From Terrisporobacter mayombei (GTDB lineage: Bacteria > Bacillota > Clostridia > Peptostreptococcales > Peptostreptococcaceae): a stretch of DNA of 64,000 nucleotides. Within the stretch, counting starts at the first letter, position 1. Every line of letters starts with the position of its first letter. The DNA is taken from positions 62,001 through 126,000 of the forward strand of contig NZ_JAHZMP010000002.1 of assembly GCF_020748465.1 (NCBI RefSeq), read 5' to 3'. Both the position numbers and the translations under genes were made by a program. This document shows, in pieces, positions 1-9,236 of this stretch. The notes beneath the pieces were generated by a model. It ran no database searches. It saw nothing but the letters and a program-made list of their open reading frames with translations, and had not been told where the DNA came from.

Positions 1-516
1 GAATTAACTATGAGAATAAGATCAAAATATACTATTCCAATAATAATTTTATCTGCTAAAAACGAAGATAATGATAAGATAATGGGATTGAATTTAGGTG
101 CAGATGATTATATAACGAAACCTTTTAATCCACTGGAAATAGTCGCAAGAATTAATTCTAATTTAAGAAGATTTTATGATTTTAATAAAATAGTAGTGCC
201 AAAAGATGAAGAAAGACAATTAATAGTAGGTGACTTAACTTTAGATACCCAAAAGTTAGCTCTTTATAAAAAATGTGAAGAAGTTGTAGTAACTCCTACA
301 GAATATAAAATTTTGGCTCTTCTTATGAAAACACCAGGAAAAGTATATACAAAGTTGCAGATATGTGAAGCGATTAATGGAGACTATATTGAAAGTGATA
401 ATAATACTATGATGGTTCATATTTCTCGACTGCGTGAAAAAGTAGAAGATGATTCAAAAAACCCAAAGTATATAAAAACTGTAAGAGGAATCGGATATAA
501 AATTGCGAAAAAATAA
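1..516 (+). CDS. Response regulator, OmpR/PhoB family (5' end outside window)
   Basis: DNA-binding half of a two-component system. The reading frame is open to base 1, so the phospho-acceptor Asp lies upstream of the window. Visible are the end of the receiver domain (PIIILSAK, then LGADDYITKPF with the conserved Lys) and a complete winged-helix output domain (VVVTPTEYKILALLM, HISRLREKVEDD, VRGIGYKI). It overlaps the downstream histidine kinase by 14 bases, so the two are translationally coupled partners. No target can be deduced from the visible neighbours. Confidence 0.93.
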   Translation, partial: ELTMRIRSKYTIPIIILSAKNEDNDKIMGLNLGADDYITKPFNPLEIVARINSNLRRFYDFNKIVVPKDEERQLIVGDLTLDTQKLALYKKCEEVVVTPTEYKILALLMKTPGKVYTKLQICEAINGDYIESDNNTMMVHISRLREKVEDDSKNPKYIKTVRGIGYKIAKK

Positions 517-2101
517 AAGTAAATTTTACAAAATTTTAGTTAGAAATTATATTGCTTTCACAGGTGTTATCATAATTTCTATTGTGTGTATATTGCATGG
601 TATAAATCATAAAATAAAAGATATTATTAGTGAACCTAAAATAAAAGAATTAGTGGATTATGCAAGTTTAATTTCTGATAATGATAATAATGAAATTAAT
701 AAATCACGTATAAAAAAATTAGCTGGGAAAGATACTTTCATTCAATTATTAGATGAAAATAATAAGGTTATATATGAAAGTGAACCTGGAAAATTCAATA
801 AAAAATATACAAAGGAAGAGCTAAATTGTATACATGATTATTATGATGATCCTTATATTGATATCCAAAAATATAAAAATGATAAAAATAAAGAAAATGT
901 ATCAGTATCAATAACCTATTATGATAAAGATGATAACATTCATAATAAAATATACGTTGTAGATGATAAATTTAATTTAATATATACAAATACAGGAGAT
1001 ACTAGAAAATCTTTTACTGAAAATGAGTTCAAATATTTAAAAGGAACTTATCTAAAAGGATATGATATTAGAAAATACTCCTTTAAAGACAAAGATAATG
1101 AGAAGTTAACACTTTTAATAAATACTCCTTCTCTTACTAATGAAATATACGGCAAGATTTTGACTACTTCTATATGTGCATTTGCATTATTTATATTGAT
1201 ATATATTATTCTAATTATAATATTTATTATCTGGATAAATCGCAAAGTAAAAAGACCAATTAATATTTTAAATGAAGCCATTGTTAAGTTTAAAAACGGT
1301 GAGCGTGAAAATTATTTAGATTATGATGGACCACAGGAATTTTGTGATATTTGTAGTAGTTTCAATGATATGTCAAGAAAGTTGTACAATAGTGAGAAAA
1401 AGCGTGAAAGCTTGGAAGAAGAAAAGCAAAAAATACTCGCTGATATATCCCATGATTTAAAGACCCCAATAACAGTTATAAAGGGATATTCAAAGGCTGT
1501 TTGTGATAATCTAGTTTCAGAAGAAGAAAAAGACCAATATCTTATGACTATTTATAAAAAAGCAGATCACTTAGATGAATTGATTAATACTTTTTATGAA
1601 TACAGCAAATTGGAACATCCAGATTATAAGTATGTATTTGAAAAAGTAGATTTATGTGAATATGGTAGAGTTTATCTTGCAGGAAAATATGAAGAACTAG
1701 ATATAAATGGAGTAGAAATAGAGGCTGATATTCCAGATGAGCCTATTTATTGTAAGTTAGATAGAATTCAATTAAAACGTGTTTTTGAAAATATTATTTC
1801 AAATTCACTAAAGCATAATAAAAAAGATTTATCCATATTATTTGAAATAGAAGAATATTTCGATAAAGTGAAAATTAATATTGCAGATAATGGACAGGGA
1901 ATTTCCAAGGAAATACGAAAAAATATTTTCAAGCCTTTTGTAGTAGGTGAAAAGTCCCGTACAAAAAAAGGTTCAGGACTAGGACTTGCCATAAGTAAAA
2001 AAATAGTTGAGGCTCATGGTGGAAGCATAAAAATTGTTTATGCAAGAAAAAACTATAAAACAGAATTTGAAATTATACTTCCAAGAGATTTGGAAATTTA
2101 A
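503..2101 (+). CDS. Membrane sensor histidine kinase
   Basis: Partner of the upstream response regulator. One N-terminal membrane segment (about residues 10-30), an extracytoplasmic sensor region of about 180 residues with no domain I recognise, a second membrane segment (about 217-247), a HAMP-like linker, the H-box (ISHDLKTPITVIKG, phospho-acceptor His near residue 317), an N-box (NIISNSLKHN) and G-boxes (ADNGQGIS, GSGLGLAISKKIVEAHGG). The start is a TTG inside the regulator gene; the nearest purine-rich site (484-489) is 13 bases upstream, so this start is plausible rather than certain. The Lys/Asp-rich sensor domain suggests a charged extracellular ligand, but that is only inference. Confidence 0.92.
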   Translation: MRKNKSKFYKILVRNYIAFTGVIIISIVCILHGINHKIKDIISEPKIKELVDYASLISDNDNNEINKSRIKKLAGKDTFIQLLDENNKVIYESEPGKFNKKYTKEELNCIHDYYDDPYIDIQKYKNDKNKENVSVSITYYDKDDNIHNKIYVVDDKFNLIYTNTGDTRKSFTENEFKYLKGTYLKGYDIRKYSFKDKDNEKLTLLINTPSLTNEIYGKILTTSICAFALFILIYIILIIIFIIWINRKVKRPINILNEAIVKFKNGERENYLDYDGPQEFCDICSSFNDMSRKLYNSEKKRESLEEEKQKILADISHDLKTPITVIKGYSKAVCDNLVSEEEKDQYLMTIYKKADHLDELINTFYEYSKLEHPDYKYVFEKVDLCEYGRVYLAGKYEELDINGVEIEADIPDEPIYCKLDRIQLKRVFENIISNSLKHNKKDLSILFEIEEYFDKVKINIADNGQGISKEIRKNIFKPFVVGEKSRTKKGSGLGLAISKKIVEAHGGSIKIVYARKNYKTEFEIILPRDLEI

Positions 2102-2119
2102 ATTAAAAAAGATTTATTG

Positions 2120-2154
2120 ATGCTAGGTATGAGTTTTGATACCTAGCATTTTTT
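2120..2154 (+). terminator. Intrinsic terminator of the two-component operon
   Basis: An 11-bp perfect stem (ATGCTAGGTAT / ATACCTAGCAT) with an 8-base loop followed by a T run. A second weaker 9-bp hairpin (2163-2185) ending in TTTTT follows. Confidence 0.9.
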
Positions 2155-2379
2155 AATTAGATAAAAATAGAATCACTCTATTTTTGAAGTATGCAGAAAG
2201 TAGTACTATCATAGTACTCTTTAGTTAGAAAAAATACTATACTTAAGTTTCAGTAAATATATTGTATAATAAATATAAGGTAATAATTTGTAAACTCATT
2301 CAATATTATAGATAATAAAAAATAATAATGTAAATATATAAATACTTAATATATGTAGAAAAATAAAAAATATTTTTTA

Positions 2380-2520
2380 TTTTGGAAGTGCGGTGAGATT
2401 CCGCCACAGATTATCCCTGCTGTAATAAGTTACGAAATTTGCTATTACCACTGGAAGCATCTCTGGGAAGGAGCAAAGAGTAGGTTTGAGCTTTAGTCAG
2501 AATACAGGCATATTGTAAGC
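2380..2520 (+). ncRNA. Cobalamin riboswitch
   Basis: The 5' leader carries the ordered conserved blocks of the B12 aptamer: GCGGTGAGATTCCGCCAC at 2389-2406, CCCTGCTGTAAT at 2415-2426, the B12-box region CCACTGGAAGCATCT (2448-2462) followed by GGGAAGG, and AGTCAGAATACAGGCA (2495-2510) matching the conserved AGTCAGGAnACCTGCC. It lies 120-250 bases upstream of the first DUF4430 gene, on the same strand. A TATAAT box at 2265-2270 could be its -10 element. No strong intrinsic terminator is visible between aptamer and start codon (only a weak TCCGA/TCGGA hairpin), so control may be at translation. Repression by cobalamin is expected from the family. Confidence 0.9.
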
Positions 2521-2643
2521 TTATGGTGAAAGTTTCCGAAGGCATAATCGGAGATTTATTTTTCATGTGATTTTTGATAATTATATGTAAATTAATCTTC
2601 ATTATAAAAAATATTATTTTTAATAAAGAAGGGGATGTTTTTT

Positions 2644-3519
2644 ATGAACAAAAGATTTAGAAAATTTGCAACAACAGGAATGGCGGCAGCTATAATGTTA
2701 TCTATGGGGGCAACATCATTTGCAACTGATTTTTTCACAGAGTATCCTAATTTGACTAATTATAATACTGATTATAATTATACTATTCAAAAAGGAAGTG
2801 GAACAAAGAATCAACTTTTAATGGTTCAAGGTGCAACAAGTAATTGGTATGGCACAAGTCTTTTTAATAATTTAGCAGATGCAAATTCTATTAATTGGAA
2901 TATTGTACAAGGAAGTACAGATGCCGTAAGTGTTAGCAAACAAGCTCCAGAAGCAATAGGAAATCAATTTGCAGGTAAGGGAAATGCTACGATTGATAAG
3001 TCAAAGAATGCAGGAGTGGCAGTTGTAGAAGCAACAAATACAAAAGCAGGATATATGGACTTTACTGTAGTATTAAATCCAACTAGTGCACAACAAGATG
3101 TTTCTGGTGTAAATGTAAGAGCATATGATGCATCAAGTGGTAGCTTTAAATTTTTAAAGACTAATACAGGTAATGTATCAACAAGTGCTGTATCATCTAA
3201 TATAAATTATCCAACTGCAATGGATGCAATATCTGTTGTAGCTGATAGTTTTACTGATGATGTACAATGGGGAAGTAAATTCTTAAAAAATGTGACTATA
3301 AATAATAAAAATTATCCATATATGGAAAATGAACTTGGTTGGATGTATAGAGTATATGATTCTACTGGAACTGCAACATCTGAACAAAAAATGGTAGATG
3401 TTTCTGAAAAAGTTGGTGGGGAAACATTTGATGTGGAATCAGGACAAACTGTTATTTGGGCATATGGAAACTATAGCGTACAATTCCCAGAAAATTTGTC
3501 AGAACTACCTACTAAATAG
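2644..3519 (+). CDS. Exported DUF4430 (transcobalamin-like) protein under B12 riboswitch
   Basis: A secreted protein of 291 residues: signal peptide with cleavage likely after TSFA, then a region of unknown fold, then a C-terminal segment (about residues 188-280) with the DUF4430 pattern (AMDAISVV, LGWMYRVYD, VESGQTVIWAYGNYS). DUF4430 is related to the C-terminal domain of animal transcobalamin and intrinsic factor. Together with the riboswitch this suggests a secreted cobalamin-binding protein; that function is inference. I chose the ATG at 2644 over the ATG at 2635 because AAGAAGGGG ends directly at 2634, giving a usable 9-base spacing only for 2644. There is no lipobox and no sortase motif, so it may be released or held by another surface protein. 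Confidence 0.8.
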   Translation: MNKRFRKFATTGMAAAIMLSMGATSFATDFFTEYPNLTNYNTDYNYTIQKGSGTKNQLLMVQGATSNWYGTSLFNNLADANSINWNIVQGSTDAVSVSKQAPEAIGNQFAGKGNATIDKSKNAGVAVVEATNTKAGYMDFTVVLNPTSAQQDVSGVNVRAYDASSGSFKFLKTNTGNVSTSAVSSNINYPTAMDAISVVADSFTDDVQWGSKFLKNVTINNKNYPYMENELGWMYRVYDSTGTATSEQKMVDVSEKVGGETFDVESGQTVIWAYGNYSVQFPENLSELPTK

Positions 3520-3613
3520 TTATACAATTAAATCATTTTTGCTAATAAATATATAAAATATTATTACAATAAGAAAAAGAAGAGATTTATTGCATAAATG
3601 AAAACTTGTTATA

Positions 3614-3640
3614 AAAAGGGTGTTCTTATAGCACCCTTTT
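3614..3640 (+). terminator. Intercistronic hairpin, probable partial terminator
   Basis: AAAAGGGTG / CACCCTTTT stem with a 9-base loop and only a short T run, in the 155-base gap between the two DUF4430 genes. It could end the short riboswitch transcript or reduce read-through into the large gene. Confidence 0.6.
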
Positions 3641-3674
3641 ATAGATTTATAATATTTTAATTTGGGGGAGTAAT

Positions 3675-6600
3675 ATGAGGAATAAAAACACTAAGAAATT
3701 AATTAAAAAATTTGTTAGTTCTTTTCTTGCATTTATTATGGTATTTACCCTATCTACAGTATCATCAATAAAATCTTTTGCAGAAGAAGTATTAACAGAA
3801 AAAGTACATGTAATAGTAGAAAATACTACGTACTCTAAAAAAGATGGAGCAGCATGGGATGGCACTTTAGTAGATGATTGGGTAAAAATTGAAGACAATA
3901 TGACTATGATGGATGCAATAGTTGAGGCATTAGATAGTGTGGGGGCTACACAAACAGGTGCAGAAAATAATTACATAAGTGAAATCAATGGACTTAAAGC
4001 ATTTGACGGTGGATCTAGTTCAGGATGGATGGGAACAAAAAATGATTGGTTTGTCAATCAAGGATTTGGGGCATTTAAGGTAAAAGCTAATGATGAAATT
4101 AGGGTAATGTATACTACTAACTTTGGAGCGGATATAGGTGGAGATTATAGTAAAAATGATACATCATTAAAAGCTATCGATTTTAGTAAAGGAAGTTTAT
4201 CACCTAAATTTAGCAGTGAAACTAAGGAATATACACTAGCGCTTGGAGATACTAATAAAATAACTGTAAAACCTACAGCTACTAATAAAAACTATCAAGT
4301 AAGAGTATATAAAGGCGAAGATGTAGATACATCAAAAGAAGGATATAAAAGAAGTGAAGAAATTAAAGTATCAGATGGAGAGACTATAACAGTTATATGT
4401 GGCGATAAGTCTTGGACTGGTTCAAATGCAAGTATCAAATCTAGTACATATACATTTAAAATAAAATCAAATATCAAACCAAACACAGCTCCAGTACCTA
4501 ACAAAGAAAGTGATAGTGCAAGCATTAATTTAGGAGAAACTTACTCGTTAGATTTGTCTAAAATATTTAGGGATGAGGAAAATGACAAATTAACATATAC
4601 AGTATCAGTTAATAATAAGGAAGAAGTAGATGCAGATTCAAATTATTCATTTAAACCAGAAAAAGCAGGAAGTTATAAACTAGAATTTAAAGCAAATGAT
4701 GGAAGAGAAGCGTCAAAACCTTATATATTAAATCTTTCAGTAGATGATGGAAAAGCATATGAAATAAAGACTTTAGATACAGAAAATGGACAAATATCAG
4801 TAGATGTAAAAGAAGGTAAATTAAATACAAAAGTTACTCTAACTGTAAAACCAAATGAAAATTTTGCAATGGATACATTGGAAATAAAAGATAAAGACGG
4901 AAATGATATAAAAAGAGAAATAAATCAAGATAAATCTGATGGTATTAATTATATATATACATTTAAAATGCCTGCTTCAGGTGTGAAGGTAAAGGCCACT
5001 TTTGATAAAGCATATACATATAGAATTGAAGGTTATGATTGGTATAATATGTTTGCTTTAGAGGTATACAATAGGTATGGTGAAATAGTAAAACCAAAAG
5101 AACTTGTAGAAACATATTGGGGAGAAAAATACGGTAATGGATTTAAGAAAGGATATTACCATCTGACAGCAGGTGAATATAAATATATTTTCTATGGATA
5201 CGAAAAAAACATAGGAAGAAAAGGAACATTCGAAGTAGAAAAAACTAACGAAGAACAATCAAAAACTTTTTTCCCATTTGAAATATATATAGACGAAAAT
5301 AAATTAAATAAAAAAGATAGTAATGAAGTAAATATAGAAATAACAGATCCAGATGGAAAAGCACTTGATATAAAGCCAGGATATAAAGAGGAAACATATC
5401 AGGATTATTATTATGTGTTAGAAGCTAAAGGAGAAGATAAGAAATATAAAATAAAAGTTACTCCAGTAGATGAAAATGTAAATTACAGATTTACTACTCA
5501 AAATTGTGACTCAAACGATCAAATATATACATATGTAAGTGCTAGACTTAATGGATCAAATTGTACATCTACTAGAACAATCAATGTTTATTTACAATCT
5601 AAAGCTGAAGATCCTGTTGAATATAGAGTAAATAAGGGAGCAGGTCTTCATCTATACAATACATATGGAGAAGCATATAGAGAACTTTTCGAAGTTAAGC
5701 CACTATCTGTAGATACATCAAACAAAGAGTATGATAGTTATAAATTCCAAGTACCTTCAGATGACTATATGTTAGTAGCTGGTGGAGGAGATACGGAATA
5801 TGTTAAGACAACTAAACCATATTTTCATTTGGATACAGACAAAGTAAAAGAAGCTATTACCATAGATTTAGTAAAAAAAGAAGACTATGAAGAAAATCCA
5901 TATTCTCGATATAAGGTGGATGATATCTATACAAATATAGTTGACGAAGGTAGCTATGTAAATATGAATGTGGGGGATACCCAAAGACTAGAGACATTTC
6001 GTGTATGGCAGGGCATGACAAGTCCCGTTTCAAATAAATTCTTTGAACCAGATAAACATTATGAAGTTATCTATGGAAAAGAATGCTTATCTATAGAAGA
6101 AAAGGGTGGAGAAGGCAGAAAATATGTAAATATGACTGGTAAAAAAGATGGGATAGCAGTAATTAAATTTACATACGATTCTTTAATTGAAGGTCAAGAA
6201 GCAACTAATAACCCTGGATTTGATAAGTCAAATATATATGGATTTAACGCAATAGATAAGGAGCAAACAGGAATAGTTATAGTAAATGTAGGCGGTAGTA
6301 GAGGAGATATAGATCCTAATTTCAAAGTAAGAAATAGAGACTGGACAAAATACGATACAGTATATTTTACTGGAGATACAACATATCCAGATGGAACAGT
6401 AGTAAAAGGTAAGGGATATGGAGAATATACTTTTACACCATCTAAGGGTGTTACAGTAGAAACACATGACCCAATACATATGGATAGTGATTTTGCAAAT
6501 AATTGGACAAAATACGAAGCAGATAAAAATGGTTCATATACTATTAAAGTTAAGACTGGCAGAAATATAGTAAGAATGAAATCTGGTGATAATGTAATAT

Positions 6601-9134
6601 ATTATGTATTAGATGCTATGGAAAGTAATATAAGCATATCTAATGATAGTAATAAAGGTAAGGAGCTTAAAGTAGAAGATAAAGCAAGTGTAAGCTTTAC
6701 AAATTTAGAAGTTCCAATTTATAAAATGGCTGCTATATATAACCCAGGTTTTCCTGATAGAACATACTTAGTATATGACTTAAATGGAGAAACTATAGAA
6801 GGTCCTCATAAGCAATATTCTGTAAATAGCCCTTTAACATTTACAATAGATAAAAAGGGTACTTATAAATTATCTAAAGGAAAAGTACATGCAGAGCATA
6901 TGGGAAGTCCTCTAAATACTCATTGTAGTATACCAGAAGAAGGTCTACCACCAAACTTTAATGCAGGATATGGAGATAATGATATTTATTTTAATATTAT
7001 GCCGGATATAGAAATAAGTGTAGATGATGAAGATACATCAACACCAAGAGCTAAAGTATCAGTTAATGATGAAGAAGGCGGAAAGGCGACAGTAGAAAAA
7101 GTAAGTGAAGATACAGAAAAGAAAACATCAAAATATAAATTAACAGCAATAGCAAATGAAAACTATAAATTTGAAGGATGGAGTGTAAAAGGATTAGATA
7201 AAATAATATCAACAGATGCAAAATACGAAGTAGAGATAGACAAAAATACAGAGTATGTGGCAAACTTTAAGGTAGCATATATAGAATATAAAACATTAAG
7301 ATACACAGTATTAGAAGATGGAACATTATCAGTAAAAGAGCCGTTGGATGAAAATGTTACAGAAGTTATAATTCTATCAGAAGTAAAAGGAAGAAAAGTT
7401 GTAGAAATAGAAGATAGAGCATTTTATTCTTGCCAAAAACTAACTAAAGTAGAATTATCAGAAGGGTTAAAAAAGATAAAAGCAAGAGCATTTATGACTT
7501 GCATGTTATTAGACAGTATAGAAATACCAGAAACAGTAGAAGTAATAGGTCAATCAGCATTTGCCGGCTGTGAAAACATGAAGTCAGCAAAATTACCAAG
7601 TAAATCATTAAAAACAATACCAAAATCATTGTTTAATGGTTGTAAGTCATTAGAGAGTATAGAAATACCAGAAGGAATAACAGTACTAAAAGATTCAGTG
7701 TTTACAAATTGTGTAAGCTTGAGAGAAATAACATTACCAAAGAGTTTGACAAATATAGAATATCCTGAAATGGTATTTAGATATTGCGAAGCATTAAAAA
7801 CGGTAAAAGGATACAAAGGAACATATGCAGAAGAATTTGCAAAAAAATATAAATATACATTTGTAGACTTAGATGTAAAAATGCCAGTAGCAACAGTATC
7901 AGTTAATGATGAAGAAGGTGGAAAGGCGACAGTAGAAAAAGTAAGTGAAGATATAGAAAAAGGAACAGTAAAATATAAATTAACAGCAACAGCAAACAAA
8001 GGATATATATTTATGGGATGGACATCTAAGGAAGATGAAAGTAAGATATTATCAGAAGATGAAACATATTCAGTAACTATATCAAAAGATAGTGAATATT
8101 TAGCAATTTTCAAAAAAGAAGGTAAAGACCCACAAGCTACAATTACTGTAACTCCGGCAAAAGGTGGAAGTGCAGAAGCTAAAATGAAATCAAGTAATAA
8201 AAAGGAAGAAACAACAACATGGATTTTAACAGCAAAAGCTAATACACATTATGAATTTGTAGGATGGATATTAAAAGGATCAGATGAGGTAGTGTCAACA
8301 AATGCAACATATGAGGTGACGATAGACCAAGATACACAATATGTAGCAAAATTCAAATATGTAGTAGAATACCCAATAGCAAAAGTTGAAGCAAATAAAG
8401 GAGGCAAAGCAGATACTAAGCTAGTAAGTAAAGATGAAGACGAATTAACAGCTAAATGGATATTAACAGCAAAAGCAAATAAAAAGTATGAATTTATAGG
8501 ATGGACATTAAAAGGCTCAGATAAAATATTATCAAATGAAAAAACATATGAGGTAACCATAGACAAAGATACGGAATATATAGCAAATTTCAAATATGTA
8601 GGTGAATATCCACAAGCAAGTTTAGATACAAATGAAGAAAAATTCGGAGATGTAAGTTTTGAACTAGTAAATCAAAACGAAGATGACTTAACATCTCAGT
8701 GGAAACTAACAGCAACACCAAATAAAGGATATAAGTTTGTAAAATGGGTAAAATCAGGAGATGAAGACACTATTTTAAGTGAAGATGCAGAATATATTGT
8801 AACTATAAGTGAGGACACAACATTTATAGCAGTCTTTGAAAAAGAACAATCAGACAATACTGATGATAATGATCCATCAGGTAACAATGATAAGGATGAC
8901 AACAATAATAATCAATCAAGTGATAATGATAAGGATAATAATAACAACCAATCAGACAATCAAGATAATGACAAATCAAATAACAATACTAATCAAAACA
9001 CTAACAATGACAATAATTCAAATTCTACAGTCAAAACAGGAGATCAATCATCAATATGGCTTTACAGCGGAATTTTTACTATAGCAGTTTGTATATTAGG
9101 ATTTGTTATATTTAGCAGAAGAAAGAAAAGTTAA
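3675..9134 (+). CDS. Large multidomain surface protein: DUF4430, Ig-like, BspA-type LRR, InlB-type repeats, sortase-like anchor
   Basis: A 1,819-residue surface protein. Signal peptide about residues 1-37; DUF4430 domain about 38-155 (ending GFGAFKVKANDEIRVMY); cadherin-like beta-sandwich about 160-265; Ig-like domain about 272-357; a first bacterial repeat (Flg_new/InlB-B type) about 360-446; a long unassigned region; another such repeat near 1125-1199; BspA-type LRR_5 repeats about 1200-1395 (EIPETVEVIGQSAFAGC and similar); four more InlB-B-type repeats to about 1724, sharing the phrase KANxxYEFxGW; an Asn/Asp/Gln-rich stalk to 1785; then VKTG (1786-1789), a hydrophobic helix and RRKKS. The C-terminus is a wall-sorting signal with Val in place of Pro, comparable to the NVQTG type. 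RBS GGGGGAG fits the ATG. It follows the riboswitch-controlled DUF4430 gene, so cobalamin capture at the surface is a reasonable hypothesis; adhesion is the alternative. Confidence 0.88.
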   Translation: MRNKNTKKLIKKFVSSFLAFIMVFTLSTVSSIKSFAEEVLTEKVHVIVENTTYSKKDGAAWDGTLVDDWVKIEDNMTMMDAIVEALDSVGATQTGAENNYISEINGLKAFDGGSSSGWMGTKNDWFVNQGFGAFKVKANDEIRVMYTTNFGADIGGDYSKNDTSLKAIDFSKGSLSPKFSSETKEYTLALGDTNKITVKPTATNKNYQVRVYKGEDVDTSKEGYKRSEEIKVSDGETITVICGDKSWTGSNASIKSSTYTFKIKSNIKPNTAPVPNKESDSASINLGETYSLDLSKIFRDEENDKLTYTVSVNNKEEVDADSNYSFKPEKAGSYKLEFKANDGREASKPYILNLSVDDGKAYEIKTLDTENGQISVDVKEGKLNTKVTLTVKPNENFAMDTLEIKDKDGNDIKREINQDKSDGINYIYTFKMPASGVKVKATFDKAYTYRIEGYDWYNMFALEVYNRYGEIVKPKELVETYWGEKYGNGFKKGYYHLTAGEYKYIFYGYEKNIGRKGTFEVEKTNEEQSKTFFPFEIYIDENKLNKKDSNEVNIEITDPDGKALDIKPGYKEETYQDYYYVLEAKGEDKKYKIKVTPVDENVNYRFTTQNCDSNDQIYTYVSARLNGSNCTSTRTINVYLQSKAEDPVEYRVNKGAGLHLYNTYGEAYRELFEVKPLSVDTSNKEYDSYKFQVPSDDYMLVAGGGDTEYVKTTKPYFHLDTDKVKEAITIDLVKKEDYEENPYSRYKVDDIYTNIVDEGSYVNMNVGDTQRLETFRVWQGMTSPVSNKFFEPDKHYEVIYGKECLSIEEKGGEGRKYVNMTGKKDGIAVIKFTYDSLIEGQEATNNPGFDKSNIYGFNAIDKEQTGIVIVNVGGSRGDIDPNFKVRNRDWTKYDTVYFTGDTTYPDGTVVKGKGYGEYTFTPSKGVTVETHDPIHMDSDFANNWTKYEADKNGSYTIKVKTGRNIVRMKSGDNVIYYVLDAMESNISISNDSNKGKELKVEDKASVSFTNLEVPIYKMAAIYNPGFPDRTYLVYDLNGETIEGPHKQYSVNSPLTFTIDKKGTYKLSKGKVHAEHMGSPLNTHCSIPEEGLPPNFNAGYGDNDIYFNIMPDIEISVDDEDTSTPRAKVSVNDEEGGKATVEKVSEDTEKKTSKYKLTAIANENYKFEGWSVKGLDKIISTDAKYEVEIDKNTEYVANFKVAYIEYKTLRYTVLEDGTLSVKEPLDENVTEVIILSEVKGRKVVEIEDRAFYSCQKLTKVELSEGLKKIKARAFMTCMLLDSIEIPETVEVIGQSAFAGCENMKSAKLPSKSLKTIPKSLFNGCKSLESIEIPEGITVLKDSVFTNCVSLREITLPKSLTNIEYPEMVFRYCEALKTVKGYKGTYAEEFAKKYKYTFVDLDVKMPVATVSVNDEEGGKATVEKVSEDIEKGTVKYKLTATANKGYIFMGWTSKEDESKILSEDETYSVTISKDSEYLAIFKKEGKDPQATITVTPAKGGSAEAKMKSSNKKEETTTWILTAKANTHYEFVGWILKGSDEVVSTNATYEVTIDQDTQYVAKFKYVVEYPIAKVEANKGGKADTKLVSKDEDELTAKWILTAKANKKYEFIGWTLKGSDKILSNEKTYEVTIDKDTEYIANFKYVGEYPQASLDTNEEKFGDVSFELVNQNEDDLTSQWKLTATPNKGYKFVKWVKSGDEDTILSEDAEYIVTISEDTTFIAVFEKEQSDNTDDNDPSGNNDKDDNNNNQSSDNDKDNNNNQSDNQDNDKSNNNTNQNTNNDNNSNSTVKTGDQSSIWLYSGIFTIAVCILGFVIFSRRKKS

Positions 9135-9189
9135 GAATAGAAAAATATTAGGAGATTAATTTAAGTATAGTTATTGAATTAAAAATAAG

Positions 9190-9236
9190 AACGATAGATA
9201 AATTTGTATAAGATCAAATTTATCTATCGTTTTTTT
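9190..9236. terminator. Bidirectional terminator between the surface-protein gene and feoB
   Basis: A 17-bp perfect stem (9190-9206 with 9215-9231) and 8-base loop, followed by T7 on the plus strand and flanked by A-rich DNA that gives a T-rich tail on the minus strand. It serves both convergent genes; the feoB stop codon lies at its edge. Confidence 0.9.

Noticed and set aside
2411..2602. 63-codon minus-strand ORF over the riboswitch
   Set aside because: It lies in a recognised aptamer, has no good RBS and no recognisable product.
7550..8113. 187-codon ORF antisense to the large surface-protein gene
   Set aside because: It mirrors the repetitive coding sequence of a well-supported gene, has a Ser/Phe/Leu-rich low-complexity product and no RBS. 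Other antisense ORFs in this gene were dismissed for the same reasons.
8845..9035. Possible tandem DNA repeat or CRISPR-like array
   Set aside because: The periodicity comes from codons of an Asn/Asp/Gln-rich stalk; there are no equal spacers or palindromic repeats.
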